From: a virus
DNA: 47,352 nucleotides
Virus record (IMG/VR): IMGVR_UViG_3300033148_006626
Coordinates: 1-47,352 of that record
Direction: 5' to 3' (one strand)
Every line of letters starts with the position of its first letter. Positions within the stretch are counted from its first letter, which is position 1. This document shows positions 25,664 to 34,838 of this stretch, in pieces. The notes under the pieces are model-generated. The model was not told the origin of the DNA. It saw only the letters and a program-made list of their open reading frames with translations, and searched no databases. The translations under genes and the position numbers were made by a program.

Positions 25664-28611
25664 TGCCACTCCTTATAGATCCAGTTAGGCCTAAACCTGT
25701 TGAGGCTCTCTTTGAGCCTGTAAGGCCTTTCTCTCCTAGGGAGCCTATCCAAAAGGAGAGGGTTTTAGAAAAGGTACCTAAGATTCCTTACCGTTCAGAT
25801 GCTGAAGAAATTCGGGCAGAGCTTATGAGGTCTAGGATTAGGCAGGCACGTTGGACTTCACAAGCGGCAGGTTATAGGGTAGGAGCAGAGAAGGTGTATG
25901 GTAAGGATTTTCTTGATCAGGTATCTGCTTGGAGGCCTTGGTACCCAAAGGAGTATGAACACATCCGACTCATAGATGGGAAGTGGATTAATGAGTATGA
26001 TGAGGAACTCCCCGAGCCTCCGCCCACTTGGACCCATCCAGATGTTAGTAAAACCCTCCCCCAGAAGGCAGGTGAGATGGTCTTAGGCCCTAAGTTAGGT
26101 AGGCCTGACCTCTGGGTGCCTCGCTTACTAATGGGCTCTCCCAGTGAGAAGGCTGAGGTTATGGGGGAGTTAATGGAAGACCTCTTTTGGGGTACTACTA
26201 ATACAATAGGCCCGGATGGGGATAGGAAGCTCTTAGACCCCTTGGCTCCAGGTTGGTTAATGTTTTGGACTAGAGGGTTAACTAAAGGTTTGAAAGGTCT
26301 TGAGAAGACCCGCTTGGTCCAGCAGTTAGTTGAGCAGGGTATGCCTAAGGAGGTTGCTATAGGAGAGGCGGCAAAGTCCATGGCCCTCCAAATCCACCAG
26401 AGACGGGCTGAGGCTAGGCAGGTACTCAAGAACCTTAAGGAGGGTGGAGGGTGGGCTCCTCGACTCATCTGGAATGCCCTTAATGATCTAAAGAAACCTC
26501 TCGAACCCCTAGGAGTAGAGTTGCATGGATGGATGGCACCCCCTCTTGAAGGATTATGGGAGATCCTTTCGGCACCTGCTAAATGGCATGTGTTTCCTAA
26601 TATTGGTGAGGGGAGAAAGAGCCTACAGGAAATCTTTCAACCTGCAGTTGAGAGATTAGCCCAAGACCCCAGGAGGTTAGATAGGCCTTTCAGGCAGGCT
26701 GGTACCCAGAAGGCAATGGTTCTCAATTTTGCAACAAGGATGGGTGAGGAAGTTGCAAATATGAACATCAAGCAGAGACATGCCTTTCAGAAGTCAATCT
26801 TGCAGGTAGGTCCTAGTACTAAATCCTTTAGGAAGGTGGAGAAGTTGGTTGGTCTAGGAAGGAATATAAAACCCTCCTTCCGTCAGGAGTATGCCAAGCA
26901 GGTGAGACGGGCCTTCCTTTCCACTTCAAGAAAGGGCTCTAAATCTCCTGTGGGAGTTCATACCTGGGATGCTGCCAAACCCCTAGATAGAAGTGAGATG
27001 CTAGGCAAGATGGAGGATTTGGACAAGTTCGTACTTGATATTAGTAAGGAGACTTCAGGGAATGCTGACCCAGCTAAGCTCCATAAACTCCTTGGGAAAG
27101 CCATAGATAATCCTGACCTGCCTTTTGACGTTAGGAGGTATGCTAGGGATCTTTACAACCAACCTTTAGATACACCTTTAGCAATTGCAGACGCCTCACA
27201 TTTCTCTTCTAAGAGGTTCCTCGCTAATACCTTGAAGGAGATGGGTGTAACCAAACCTGTCCTCATGCCAGATGACAACCCACAGGAATTCCTTAAGAGT
27301 TCCTTTCCAGGACTAGAGGATTTATTCCTCCCTAGGGATGTAGAACTTGAGTTAAGATCCTTGGAGACAATACCTAAGATTGCCCACAAGGCATGGAATA
27401 AGTGGTTTCTTACTCCTTGGAAGACAAATAAGGTCATCCTCCGACCTGCTACCCACTTTCGGAATATCTTTTCTAATGCGATATTGAATGACTGGGGAGG
27501 ATTACCTTTCTGGAGGGGAGACATCTATGCTCGGGCTTGGAAGGAAGTTAGAGGTAAAGGTAAGTATTGGAAGGAGTGGGAGAAGATAACAGGTGGTGGA
27601 GGAACCTTTACCCTCTCAGATATCGAACAGGTCACCCGTGGGTATAGGCATGGAGCGAATATCTTTGATATAGGCCTGGCTCATTATGACAGGTATACCA
27701 AGAAAGCACGAGATCTTTATAACTTTGAAGAGCAGTGGTTCAAGATGGCTAAGTTCATCCATAACCGGGAGAAAGGTCTTGACCCTGAGGAGGCTGCTCT
27801 TGATGCTATGAAGTATACCTTTAACTATGGAGAGATTACCCGGTTCACTGCTAGGATGAGAGGTTCTGCAGCGCCCTTCTTTACATGGCAGAGTAAGGTC
27901 CTGCCCTTGATGGCAGAGACTGCAGTTAAGCATCCTGTTAGGTTTATGAAGTGGCCTATCTTAGGCTGGTACCTGCAGCAAAAGGCTATTGAGCGGTTGG
28001 GTATGACTGAAAGGGAATGGGAGTGGACTGAATCTGTTCTCCCTAAGTATGTTCAAGAGGGGCAGTTTCTTCTAGTTCCTTGGAGAGATCCCAAAGGGCG
28101 CCTTCAGTTCTTAAACCTAACCTATATGATACCAGGCCTGGGTGATATAGGTGAGATGTATATGAATCCCTCAGGTTGGATGCTTGGCCATCCCCTGATG
28201 GGTATAGGCTCCGCATTGCTCACAAAGACTAAATTTGGAGGTGCTCCTCTTTACTATGAGTGGGAAGAACCTGGGGTGAAGTTCATGAAGTCGATGGTGT
28301 ATGCTTGGCAGCAGTGGGCGCCTAACCTGCCTGTGATGCCTGGAGCTATCGACTGGTATCACATGTGGGATATGATAAATGAAAGGCCTGAGGCTCTCAC
28401 TTGGGACCAGGTACTCGCCTCACAAGTTGGACTTAAGGTAGTTGCGATTAATCCAGTCGTTCAGGCTAGAAAGAAAAGGGCTCTTGAGGATATTCATAGA
28501 TCACAGATTGCAAATCAGATGAGAAGGGAAATGCGAGATGCTACCTCCAATAGGGAGAGGAAGGCTATTATAGATAGGTACATGAAGTTAAGGAGGGAGG
28601 TGGGATTTTGA
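25663..28611 (+). CDS. Large internal virion protein (polyvalent-type)
   Basis: This 982-residue product is the largest in the genome. It is Pro-rich at the N-terminus and then mostly helical. About residues 590-790 contain HFRNIFSNAILNDWGGLPFW and an MRGSAAPFFTWQSKVLPLM segment, resembling the conserved PFxxW region near the end of very large 'polyvalent' phage proteins (LPD38-like). Similar proteins are packaged and ejected into the host. No lytic transglycosylase motif was recognised. Assignment is by pattern only. Confidence 0.62.
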   Translation: MPLLIDPVRPKPVEALFEPVRPFSPREPIQKERVLEKVPKIPYRSDAEEIRAELMRSRIRQARWTSQAAGYRVGAEKVYGKDFLDQVSAWRPWYPKEYEHIRLIDGKWINEYDEELPEPPPTWTHPDVSKTLPQKAGEMVLGPKLGRPDLWVPRLLMGSPSEKAEVMGELMEDLFWGTTNTIGPDGDRKLLDPLAPGWLMFWTRGLTKGLKGLEKTRLVQQLVEQGMPKEVAIGEAAKSMALQIHQRRAEARQVLKNLKEGGGWAPRLIWNALNDLKKPLEPLGVELHGWMAPPLEGLWEILSAPAKWHVFPNIGEGRKSLQEIFQPAVERLAQDPRRLDRPFRQAGTQKAMVLNFATRMGEEVANMNIKQRHAFQKSILQVGPSTKSFRKVEKLVGLGRNIKPSFRQEYAKQVRRAFLSTSRKGSKSPVGVHTWDAAKPLDRSEMLGKMEDLDKFVLDISKETSGNADPAKLHKLLGKAIDNPDLPFDVRRYARDLYNQPLDTPLAIADASHFSSKRFLANTLKEMGVTKPVLMPDDNPQEFLKSSFPGLEDLFLPRDVELELRSLETIPKIAHKAWNKWFLTPWKTNKVILRPATHFRNIFSNAILNDWGGLPFWRGDIYARAWKEVRGKGKYWKEWEKITGGGGTFTLSDIEQVTRGYRHGANIFDIGLAHYDRYTKKARDLYNFEEQWFKMAKFIHNREKGLDPEEAALDAMKYTFNYGEITRFTARMRGSAAPFFTWQSKVLPLMAETAVKHPVRFMKWPILGWYLQQKAIERLGMTEREWEWTESVLPKYVQEGQFLLVPWRDPKGRLQFLNLTYMIPGLGDIGEMYMNPSGWMLGHPLMGIGSALLTKTKFGGAPLYYEWEEPGVKFMKSMVYAWQQWAPNLPVMPGAIDWYHMWDMINERPEALTWDQVLASQVGLKVVAINPVVQARKKRALEDIHRSQIANQMRREMRDATSNRERKAIIDRYMKLRREVGF

Positions 28612-28805
28612 TCTTCCTAGAGACACATACCTATAGGCATCTTAGCAATACTAACTTCCATCACTTCTGTTTAGGCCTGCATCAGAAATACCCCTTCATC
28701 ACTCCCCAAGATTCTAAGGCCTTGGAGAGTGAGAAGAGGTTAACTCTACATCTGCCAGATGGTGCAGTAGTTGAGTTTAAAGCAGCTGAGATTGCAACTA
28801 CTTAA
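28608..28805 (+). CDS. Small protein at the end of the rightward operon
   Basis: The 65-residue frame starts at TTG in TTGA overlapping the previous stop, after AGGAGGGAGGTGGG. It is His-rich in the first half (HTYRHLSNTNFHHF) and ends with a beta-like segment. It converges with the leftward operon, whose last small frame ends at 28802, so the two overlap by a few bases. No terminator is obvious between the converging units. Confidence 0.55.
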   Translation: MIFLETHTYRHLSNTNFHHFCLGLHQKYPFITPQDSKALESEKRLTLHLPDGAVVEFKAAEIATT

Positions 28806-28966
28806 CAGATGCTTTCGTAAGCCCTCTCATGGATAATGAAGGCCTTAAAAGGATCCCTACCCCTAGCAATAAGTTTTGGGTACACAGCTTTCCTCTCAAA
28901 GACTACCCTTACCTTAGTCTTATGTACCTGAAGCCTTAGCAGTCTGGTGAAGGTGGGGGATAGCAT
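28802..28966 (-). CDS. Small protein at the end of the leftward operon
   Basis: The 54-residue frame overlaps the end of the upstream gene. Its second half (about residues 15-54, VRVVFERKAVYPKLIARGRD) uses ordinary codons of this genome and reads as a coding sequence through the otherwise empty 28802-28919 stretch. The start is uncertain because only a weak AAGCAGG precedes ATG. No function recognised. Confidence 0.4.
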   Translation of the reverse strand: MLSPTFTRLLRLQVHKTKVRVVFERKAVYPKLIARGRDPFKAFIIHERAYESIC

Positions 28967-29195
28967 CCTGCTTAAAGAAATCCCACCAAGTCCTTGGATA
29001 CTCTACAACACGCTCCTGATCCTCAAGATGCTCTGACCAGACGAAATCTGTTAAACTGACTGCCATCATATGGACCATATCTGGGATAATCTTAAACTCA
29101 GTTAGCTTAGGGTCATTGAAGAGTTGTTCCTCACTCAAGGCCCTTGTTGCAGCAACCTCCAGCCTTTCTAATGTGACTTTTTCCCTTTCATACAT
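28920..29195 (-). CDS. Small acidic helical protein, unknown
   Basis: The 91-residue protein starts at ATG after AGGAGGTTCTAG, overlapping the ligase stop. It is helical with several Trp and His in the C-terminal half (YPRTWWDFFKQDAIPHLHQ). Co-translation with the ligase suggests a replication-related accessory, without direct evidence. Confidence 0.65.
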   Translation of the reverse strand: MYEREKVTLERLEVAATRALSEEQLFNDPKLTEFKIIPDMVHMMAVSLTDFVWSEHLEDQERVVEYPRTWWDFFKQDAIPHLHQTAKASGT

Positions 29196-30042
29196 CTAGA
29201 ACCTCCTTTAGCTCAACGAACTCCTCAAAGACGGGTGCGTAAGGTATCCCGTCCCGGGTTAGTTCTTGGAATCGGATCTTAACGAACTTGCCAGGGAGGG
29301 ACTTTCTCAACTCCCAGAACACCTCTCTTTGGGACCTGGTAAATCCAGTCCCCACCTTAAAGACATCCTTGTTTTCATTCCAACACCTTAAAGCGCCTAA
29401 GGCACCTTTGGGAGCACCTGAGATGGAAACCTCCTCCTCATATCCAACTACTACGAAAGTGTCACTAACCTGAGGCTTGAGTTTCATCATAGTTGTAGTC
29501 TTCCTTCGGACGTAAGGTGCATGGGGATGCCTGGCGATGGCACCTTCATACCCTAGGATTACACTAGAGCCTACTTGGTTTAGGAATTCCTCAGGTGTGT
29601 TAACTAAGGTCATAGGAACCCTCCTCAAGAAAAAGGCTGTTGGGGGGATGAGGATGAATAACTCGTCCATTCTCCTGATCTGTTCTCTCTCCTCATCAAC
29701 CAAGTCATAGATGTAGTAGTTGATAAGTTCATGGTTTGGGTGTAGGTTAATAGTGCGGGAGGTTATTGAGCGGATGTCCTGGAAGCGCATACCGTGACAG
29801 TAAAGCTCACCATCCAGCTCCGTATTAGATAGGTGGAGATCTTCGAGTTCTTCATTGAGGTGTGGCACAGATACCCTGACCGCCCCACTCGAACTATAAA
29901 GTGTAACCTTCCCATTCTCATCGAACACCGCACGACATCTATCCCCATTGAGTTTAGGTTGGACAATTACAGGCTTGGGCCACTTGTTAAACCTTTTCTC
30001 CTCCCAAGCATATGCCAGCATTATATCTTTTCTTTCTGCCAT
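29188..30042 (-). CDS. ATP-dependent DNA ligase
   Basis: The 284-residue protein has the adenylation motif PKLNGDR with K30 as the expected AMP-acceptor lysine, motif III ELDGELY (about 95-101), motif IV YEGAIAR (about 173-179) and motif V MMKLKP (about 193-198), followed by a short OB-type domain. It seals nicks in replicated or repaired DNA. Size matches the minimal phage ligases lacking an N-terminal DNA-binding domain. Start ATG follows AAGGAGGGATTAA. Confidence 0.9.
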   Translation of the reverse strand: MAERKDIMLAYAWEEKRFNKWPKPVIVQPKLNGDRCRAVFDENGKVTLYSSSGAVRVSVPHLNEELEDLHLSNTELDGELYCHGMRFQDIRSITSRTINLHPNHELINYYIYDLVDEEREQIRRMDELFILIPPTAFFLRRVPMTLVNTPEEFLNQVGSSVILGYEGAIARHPHAPYVRRKTTTMMKLKPQVSDTFVVVGYEEEVSISGAPKGALGALRCWNENKDVFKVGTGFTRSQREVFWELRKSLPGKFVKIRFQELTRDGIPYAPVFEEFVELKEVLDV

Positions 30043-30053
30043 TTAATCCCTCC

Positions 30054-30428
30054 TTAGATCAAAGGTCCTAGATCCTTCTTCCCATACTCTATAAGGCCCT
30101 CTCTCCTGAGAACTACAAGATAGGAAGGTGAGACACCCAGAATCTCACAGGCGGTGACCTTAGGTAGGTTTATAATCCTCCATTCATTCTTAATGACGTG
30201 GTTTTTCTTGGTGCCTACTACACCATTATAACCTCCTTTATGCCTTCTGTACATAATCCCATTACTATCCATCCACTTGGTTATGGACCGTATGGAGGGG
30301 AAAGGTTTTTTGATAAGGCACCTACTTATCCAGGTGGGTCTCTTCCCTCTACAGAACTCTACTAGTTCCTCCTCAGAGTTTAGCCCACACTCCTTGGCAA
30401 CTTCGTCCCAATCTATTTTATTACTCAC
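30054..30428 (-). CDS. Possible HTH protein
   Basis: The 124-residue protein starts at GTG after AAAGGAGTAAGTC. The C-terminus (VTACEILGVSPSYLVVLRREGLIEYGKK) looks like the winged/MerR-type helix-turn-helix used to recognise DNA. The N-terminal half is charged, with a second possible helix-turn-helix (about 40-60). It lies between ligase and the exonuclease, so a replication or transcription regulator is likely; target unknown. Confidence 0.6.
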   Translation of the reverse strand: MSNKIDWDEVAKECGLNSEEELVEFCRGKRPTWISRCLIKKPFPSIRSITKWMDSNGIMYRRHKGGYNGVVGTKKNHVIKNEWRIINLPKVTACEILGVSPSYLVVLRREGLIEYGKKDLGPLI

Positions 30429-30431
30429 GAC

Positions 30432-30560
30432 TTACTCCTTTGGTAAGAGTAATGAGCCTACCAATGCTGTTAGGAAGGCCAAACCCCACTCACCAATCCA
30501 GCAAAGATAGATGGTGAGTGGGATGTAAGCAAAGGCAAAAAGGAATCTAACCAACTTCAT
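30432..30560 (-). CDS. Small membrane protein
   Basis: The 42-residue frame has two hydrophobic segments (FLFAFAYIPLTIYLCW and WGLAFLTALVGSLLL) and overlaps the exonuclease stop. Its last codons contain the ribosome site of the next gene, which supports translation. The start is not clear, because no good Shine-Dalgarno precedes ATG 30560. Confidence 0.45.
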   Translation of the reverse strand: MKLVRFLFAFAYIPLTIYLCWIGEWGLAFLTALVGSLLLPKE

Positions 30561-31212
30561 CAGTTGCATCATAAGCTGCATGAACATCTGGTGGAAGATT
30601 AATGAGGACCTTACCTCCCTCTGTATCAATCCCCCCACTATGCATGACATTCCTGAATAAACTTCCCGTGAGGCGGACATCTTGCAGATTATAAGAGAGT
30701 AGGGCGGCGTAGTTTTCCTTCTGGTAAAGCACAGGAGCATGGGCACCTGAGCCCGACTTTCCTGCTCCTAGGGTTCTCTGGCATAAGGTGTCGAGGTTGA
30801 AGTTTCCCTTATTTAAAGAACCTCTACCCCAGTAGGCTCCCTTCATTATGTTCTCCAGGACTTCTTCAGAACTGAGACCATCCCTGGCCATGAGGAAGAA
30901 AATCATCAGGTCCACCTCAACCCACTCCCCTACACTAATCAAACCTTCTCCAAGGTGCTCAATAGGCCTGTCATTACCCAGTACATTCCGGCTGTCAAAC
31001 TTAACCCCATTAAAACTCACGGCATAGTTACCTGAGAGTTGCTCTATTAGAAGTTCCTTCCCCCTCTCATGCAGGTACATAAGGTACTTGTCTTCCTTAA
31101 AGGAGTAGGTAACAGCACTGCCAAAGCCCATACCATGAGGGTTATTCCAACCTCCAGGTGTATCTTCAACCCTATGGGCAATTTCTATGTCATAAACTAT
31201 TATGCCTTTCAT
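30547..31212 (-). CDS. Stand-alone DEDD-type 3'-5' exonuclease
   Basis: The 221-residue protein has Exo I VYDIEI (D8, E10), Exo II VSFNGVKFDS (about 65-74) and Exo III YNLQDV (about 174-179), the DEDDy pattern of DnaQ/PolB-type exonucleases. It probably removes 3' ends in replication or recombination and may supplement the polymerase's own proofreading domain. It lies directly downstream of the DUF3987-type ATPase. Start ATG follows AAAGGAGATTTAG. Confidence 0.78.
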   Translation of the reverse strand: MKGIIVYDIEIAHRVEDTPGGWNNPHGMGFGSAVTYSFKEDKYLMYLHERGKELLIEQLSGNYAVSFNGVKFDSRNVLGNDRPIEHLGEGLISVGEWVEVDLMIFFLMARDGLSSEEVLENIMKGAYWGRGSLNKGNFNLDTLCQRTLGAGKSGSGAHAPVLYQKENYAALLSYNLQDVRLTGSLFRNVMHSGGIDTEGGKVLINLPPDVHAAYDATDEVG

Positions 31213-32438
31213 TAGTCTAAATCTCCTTTCTTTGCTAACTGGTAAGTTGGGTCGTTAGGTGATCCTGAGAAAATAACCTCACGAGACATGCAGAGTACTC
31301 GTAAGGCTTCGAGGAACTGTTGCTCACCTCCTGATAGATCTTTCATCAAACTCCTCAAGAGATGGGACCTCTTCTGGGGTCCTTTAACCCTTAAGATGGT
31401 GCGAATCTCCTGGGTTAACTGCATTTTTGGATGGGTTGTAAGTGCATCTATCCTGGGTGAAGTCTCTTGCATTAAGAAGTCAAGTATCTTCTCCGCATGC
31501 TTTATATTTTTGATTTCCATCCTAAACCCATCCTGAGAGATGGATATCTGAGCAGCAATCCTAAGCACCTGCTCTATGGACCTCTCCAAGTAGGCGTCCA
31601 TTTGACTGTTTCCTGTGGGTTTGACCTCTCTGTAGATATGGTCATAGTAATCCTTTGCCTCCCCTTCCCAGGGCATTTCACCTTTGGTCCTTCCTAATTC
31701 TCGCAGTCCTTGTACAATTTCACCCCAGGTCTTTTCTCCTTTGATCTCTGGGTCTGGAACTCTCTTTAGGTAATTACTAGGCATCTCAACCAATATGTAC
31801 CTGGCGAGGAATCCTCCTGTGAAGGCATCTTTTGGAAGCATCTTTGCCATCCAGTCAGGAGTAGTTGCACACCCCATTGAGAGGCAATTATTTCTTAACT
31901 CAATCTGCCCCCTCATTATAGTCTCCGAAGACCATCTTTCCCTCCAGTCATAGAGGTCGGTGATCAAGGAGACTAATCCTTGGTTGTACTGCTCCTTACC
32001 AAAGAAGACAGCAATCTCAGATGCCTTCACAAAACCTGTTGCATCTCTAGGCCCTATCCTTAACTTCTCCTTCTCACCTTTGGGAAAGGAAAGTGCTTTT
32101 AGAAGGGCCTCAGGAGTAATCTTGTCTGCAAGGATGCGGGTTTCCGGACACGCTTCTATAAGACAATTTACTCCCATCCAGAGGGTAGAGGATTTGTGCC
32201 CCCGGCCAGGTGGAGCGATTAGGATTACCCAAGGGTTAGGCATCAGGCGAGGCAACAGGACTGGATTACCTCGCCTTATCCAAACCTTGTTATTTATCGC
32301 TGCTCCCAAGATACAACAGGCAGTGAAGAACCTAAACCTAGTACAAGCCTCAAGTCCAGATGAGAAAATCACATAATCATGGAGCCAACCTTCCTGGGGG
32401 AGTATAGGATCTATAGGATCTTTGTCTATCCATTCCAT
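31212..32438 (-). CDS. DUF3987-like P-loop ATPase (primase-helicase-type)
   Basis: The 408-residue protein contains the loop PWVILIAPPGRGHKSST (about residues 69-85), with a histidine between the final Gly and Lys compared with a standard Walker A. The following VLEACP...LADKITPEALLKAL and ATGFVKASEIAVFF (Walker B-like acid) match the order of DUF3987 phage proteins, thought to act in replication initiation. The C-terminus resembles a winged helix. No separate helicase or primase was recognised elsewhere. Confidence 0.7.
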   Translation of the reverse strand: MEWIDKDPIDPILPQEGWLHDYVIFSSGLEACTRFRFFTACCILGAAINNKVWIRRGNPVLLPRLMPNPWVILIAPPGRGHKSSTLWMGVNCLIEACPETRILADKITPEALLKALSFPKGEKEKLRIGPRDATGFVKASEIAVFFGKEQYNQGLVSLITDLYDWRERWSSETIMRGQIELRNNCLSMGCATTPDWMAKMLPKDAFTGGFLARYILVEMPSNYLKRVPDPEIKGEKTWGEIVQGLRELGRTKGEMPWEGEAKDYYDHIYREVKPTGNSQMDAYLERSIEQVLRIAAQISISQDGFRMEIKNIKHAEKILDFLMQETSPRIDALTTHPKMQLTQEIRTILRVKGPQKRSHLLRSLMKDLSGGEQQFLEALRVLCMSREVIFSGSPNDPTYQLAKKGDLD

Positions 32439-32439
32439 C

Positions 32440-34719
32440 TTACCCCTCTGAAATTTCTCTCCAGTTTTTACCTTTGTCCAGGTCTACCTTGAACCCAATG
32501 TCCATGAGTTCTGGGTATGGCTCTTCCATCACCTCCTTTACCTTAGAGCACTCCTCTTCAACCTTTTCCTTAGGAACTTGGAGGATTACAGAATCATGCA
32601 CCGAGGCGAGTATTTCATAACCCAACTTATCAAGTTTTACTATTGAGAAGAGGGTTATATCGCTAGCAGTGGATTGGATTGGGAAGTTGTAACCAGCCGT
32701 CATGCTGGAGACATACCTTATCCTACCAAAGGGAGTTCTTAGAGGTTGGTTTGACTTCACAGTCCTCTCACACAACCTTCGGTATGTTGCAATTCCTTTG
32801 TACTTGTTAATAATCCTAGTCTGCCACGTCGCAGCCTCATCCCGGGTAACACCAAACTCCAAGGCAATTGAACCTGGTGACCTTCCGTAGACCGTACCAA
32901 AGGTCATAGCCTTCGCGATAAGGTTCTGCCGAGAAGTGAAGTCCTTCTTCCTCACCCCATGGATTAGGGGAACATCAGGGTAGCAGAGTTGGCAGGAGTG
33001 GTAGTGAATGTCTTCTCCTCCCTGGAGATCCAGCAGCATGCTATCATCTCCTGATACCCTGTAAATCTCAATTGAGATCGTCCATAATTCCAACTGCTTG
33101 TAGTCTGCCTGGATTAAAACCTTTCCTGGGTCAGGGATGTAAATAACCCTCATAGGGACTGGTATGTTCTGTAGGTTGGGATTTACTGAGGATAACCTAC
33201 CTGTACCTGTCCCAGCAACCTTGAAGTGGGTGTGGATCCTCCCTTCCCTCAGCCTGTTGTAAATTCCTATTAGGTAAGTTGAGTTAGCCTTGTCAATCTT
33301 TTTGAAGGTTAGTAAGGCTTGCATTATATCTGCTTGAGGATGGCCCCTTTTGATCAGCCTTTCAAAGGTTCCCTTTTGGGCATCCTCTGTCCCGAAGAAT
33401 TCCTTTATCTGCACAGGGGATCTCGGGTTGAATCCAATTTTATAAAACTTAGATTCCAGTTGATCTATCTTAGGCCTGAGTTTAGCATGGAGCAGGGCCA
33501 AGGCCTCCTCGGAAACTTTAAACCCCCTTCTTTCTATTCTCCCTAAGGCCCGAACTAAGGGGATCAACAACCTGCACCTTAGTTCTACCTGCTGCTCATC
33601 TAGCAAACCCTCCTGAGCAAGGTCAACCGCTTTGGTGGTAACTGCATCCCAGCAAGCATAACTCAAAAGCCTTTCCTTAGTCCACTTCAGCATCTCCTTA
33701 TAATCATCCTTAGGAGGCTTGTAAGGGGGAATGTCTGTATACTGTCCCCTCATGTGGTCAAGGTTGGCAGGAAGATCAGAGTAGAGTAACTGTTGATTTA
33801 GTAAGGTATCTGAGTAGTAACCAGCATCTTTAATCCCATGCGAGCGGGCAATCTCAGTATCATACGGCCCATTCTGCCAAACTTTCAGTGCCTCAGGATC
33901 CTCAAGGAAGGCCTTGACTACAGGCCATCTAGGATCATCCCGGGGGTCCTCCGTCTGGTAGTATACAGCACATGCACTTCCCAACTCAAAGCAGAAGGAA
34001 TGGCCAATTATCTTGTCCCTAAGGACATCAAGACCCGTAGCCTCAGTGTCACAGGCATAAATAGCCCCGTGACTTAGAAACTCCGCTAAGGTTACTGGAT
34101 CAGGATCAAGGAGGAACTCTGGGTTGAGGTCAGGTGTTAGGTTCCCTTTAAAGAACTTCTCAACCAACTCATAATGACTCACTTGGGAGGGTATGTATTG
34201 CCTATTCGACCTGACAAAGGAGGGGTGCCGGCAGCATAACACCTTGCATTCCCACTCAAATTCAGGAAGCAAATCAAGGAACCTCCCAGCAACTGAAGAG
34301 ATACTCTCCTTTGTCCCTGTTAGGGTTCTTGCAGCCGAGTCCCCTAAGGCAACGATTAACTCAGGCCTCAAGGCTTGAACCTCAAGTTTAAGGCCTGGGA
34401 GGCAGCACCTTATCTCAGACAGATTTGGTGCTCTGTCCCTCCCTTGGTTATTCCTTGGGGGCCAGCAGGAGCATGTATTAGTGTGTGGATAGGCAGGCTT
34501 TTTAAGGCCAGCCTGCATACAGCATGAGTAATGTTGTTTACCTGCTGGGCCTGTGAAAGGGATGCCCGTAAAGGCCTCATCTTCTCCTGGAGCCTGACCT
34601 ACCCACAATACTTGCCTGTGAGTTACCCACCCATGTTGCTCAGGGATGTATAGGGGAACATATTGCCTATCCCTAAGGGCACATTCCTCACATAGTGAAC
34701 CTGGACGCTTTCCTTCCAT
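32440..34719 (-). CDS. Family A DNA polymerase with N-terminal uracil-DNA glycosylase and 3'-5' exonuclease
   Basis: This 759-residue fusion has a family-4-type UDG domain (about 1-190; C10/C13, GQAPGEDE 41-48, GIPFTGPAGK 52-61, RHPSFVR 164-170), a proofreading exonuclease (about 220-370; DTE 224-226, D287, D358) and a polymerase domain (about 380-759). Motif A is DYKQLELW (539-546), motif B has K603, F607-G608 and Y611-G612, and motif C is VHDS (707-710). UDG-polymerase fusions are known in phages. Odd points are Trp for the usual Arg in motif A, Asn four residues before K603, and Ser for Glu after the motif C aspartate. The main replicase of the phage. Confidence 0.92.
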   Translation of the reverse strand: MEGKRPGSLCEECALRDRQYVPLYIPEQHGWVTHRQVLWVGQAPGEDEAFTGIPFTGPAGKQHYSCCMQAGLKKPAYPHTNTCSCWPPRNNQGRDRAPNLSEIRCCLPGLKLEVQALRPELIVALGDSAARTLTGTKESISSVAGRFLDLLPEFEWECKVLCCRHPSFVRSNRQYIPSQVSHYELVEKFFKGNLTPDLNPEFLLDPDPVTLAEFLSHGAIYACDTEATGLDVLRDKIIGHSFCFELGSACAVYYQTEDPRDDPRWPVVKAFLEDPEALKVWQNGPYDTEIARSHGIKDAGYYSDTLLNQQLLYSDLPANLDHMRGQYTDIPPYKPPKDDYKEMLKWTKERLLSYACWDAVTTKAVDLAQEGLLDEQQVELRCRLLIPLVRALGRIERRGFKVSEEALALLHAKLRPKIDQLESKFYKIGFNPRSPVQIKEFFGTEDAQKGTFERLIKRGHPQADIMQALLTFKKIDKANSTYLIGIYNRLREGRIHTHFKVAGTGTGRLSSVNPNLQNIPVPMRVIYIPDPGKVLIQADYKQLELWTISIEIYRVSGDDSMLLDLQGGEDIHYHSCQLCYPDVPLIHGVRKKDFTSRQNLIAKAMTFGTVYGRSPGSIALEFGVTRDEAATWQTRIINKYKGIATYRRLCERTVKSNQPLRTPFGRIRYVSSMTAGYNFPIQSTASDITLFSIVKLDKLGYEILASVHDSVILQVPKEKVEEECSKVKEVMEEPYPELMDIGFKVDLDKGKNWREISEG

Positions 34720-34751
34720 TTAAACCTCCTTTTTCCAGTCTTCCAGCTTGT

Positions 34752-34838
34752 TTATTCTTTTTCGTGACCAAAGATTACCACCAAAAGCGCAACCAAAAAG
34801 ACTATCTCCCAAAATACCTTAATGAGTTCTTGGATCAC
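34752..34838 (-). CDS. 28-residue single-span membrane peptide
   Basis: The frame starts at GTG after AAGGGGTAGAAA and encodes a charged start (MIQELIKVFWE), a hydrophobic span (IVFLVALLVVIF) and a HEKE tail. It is one of two tiny membrane-peptide frames between the polymerase and the 172-residue gene. Good ribosome site and spacing argue for a real gene despite the size. Function unknown. Confidence 0.5.
   Translation of the reverse strand: MIQELIKVFWEIVFLVALLVVIFGHEKE

Noticed and set aside
25917-26468. Leftward 183-residue open frame
   Set aside because: Antisense to the 982-residue virion gene without ribosome site or motif.
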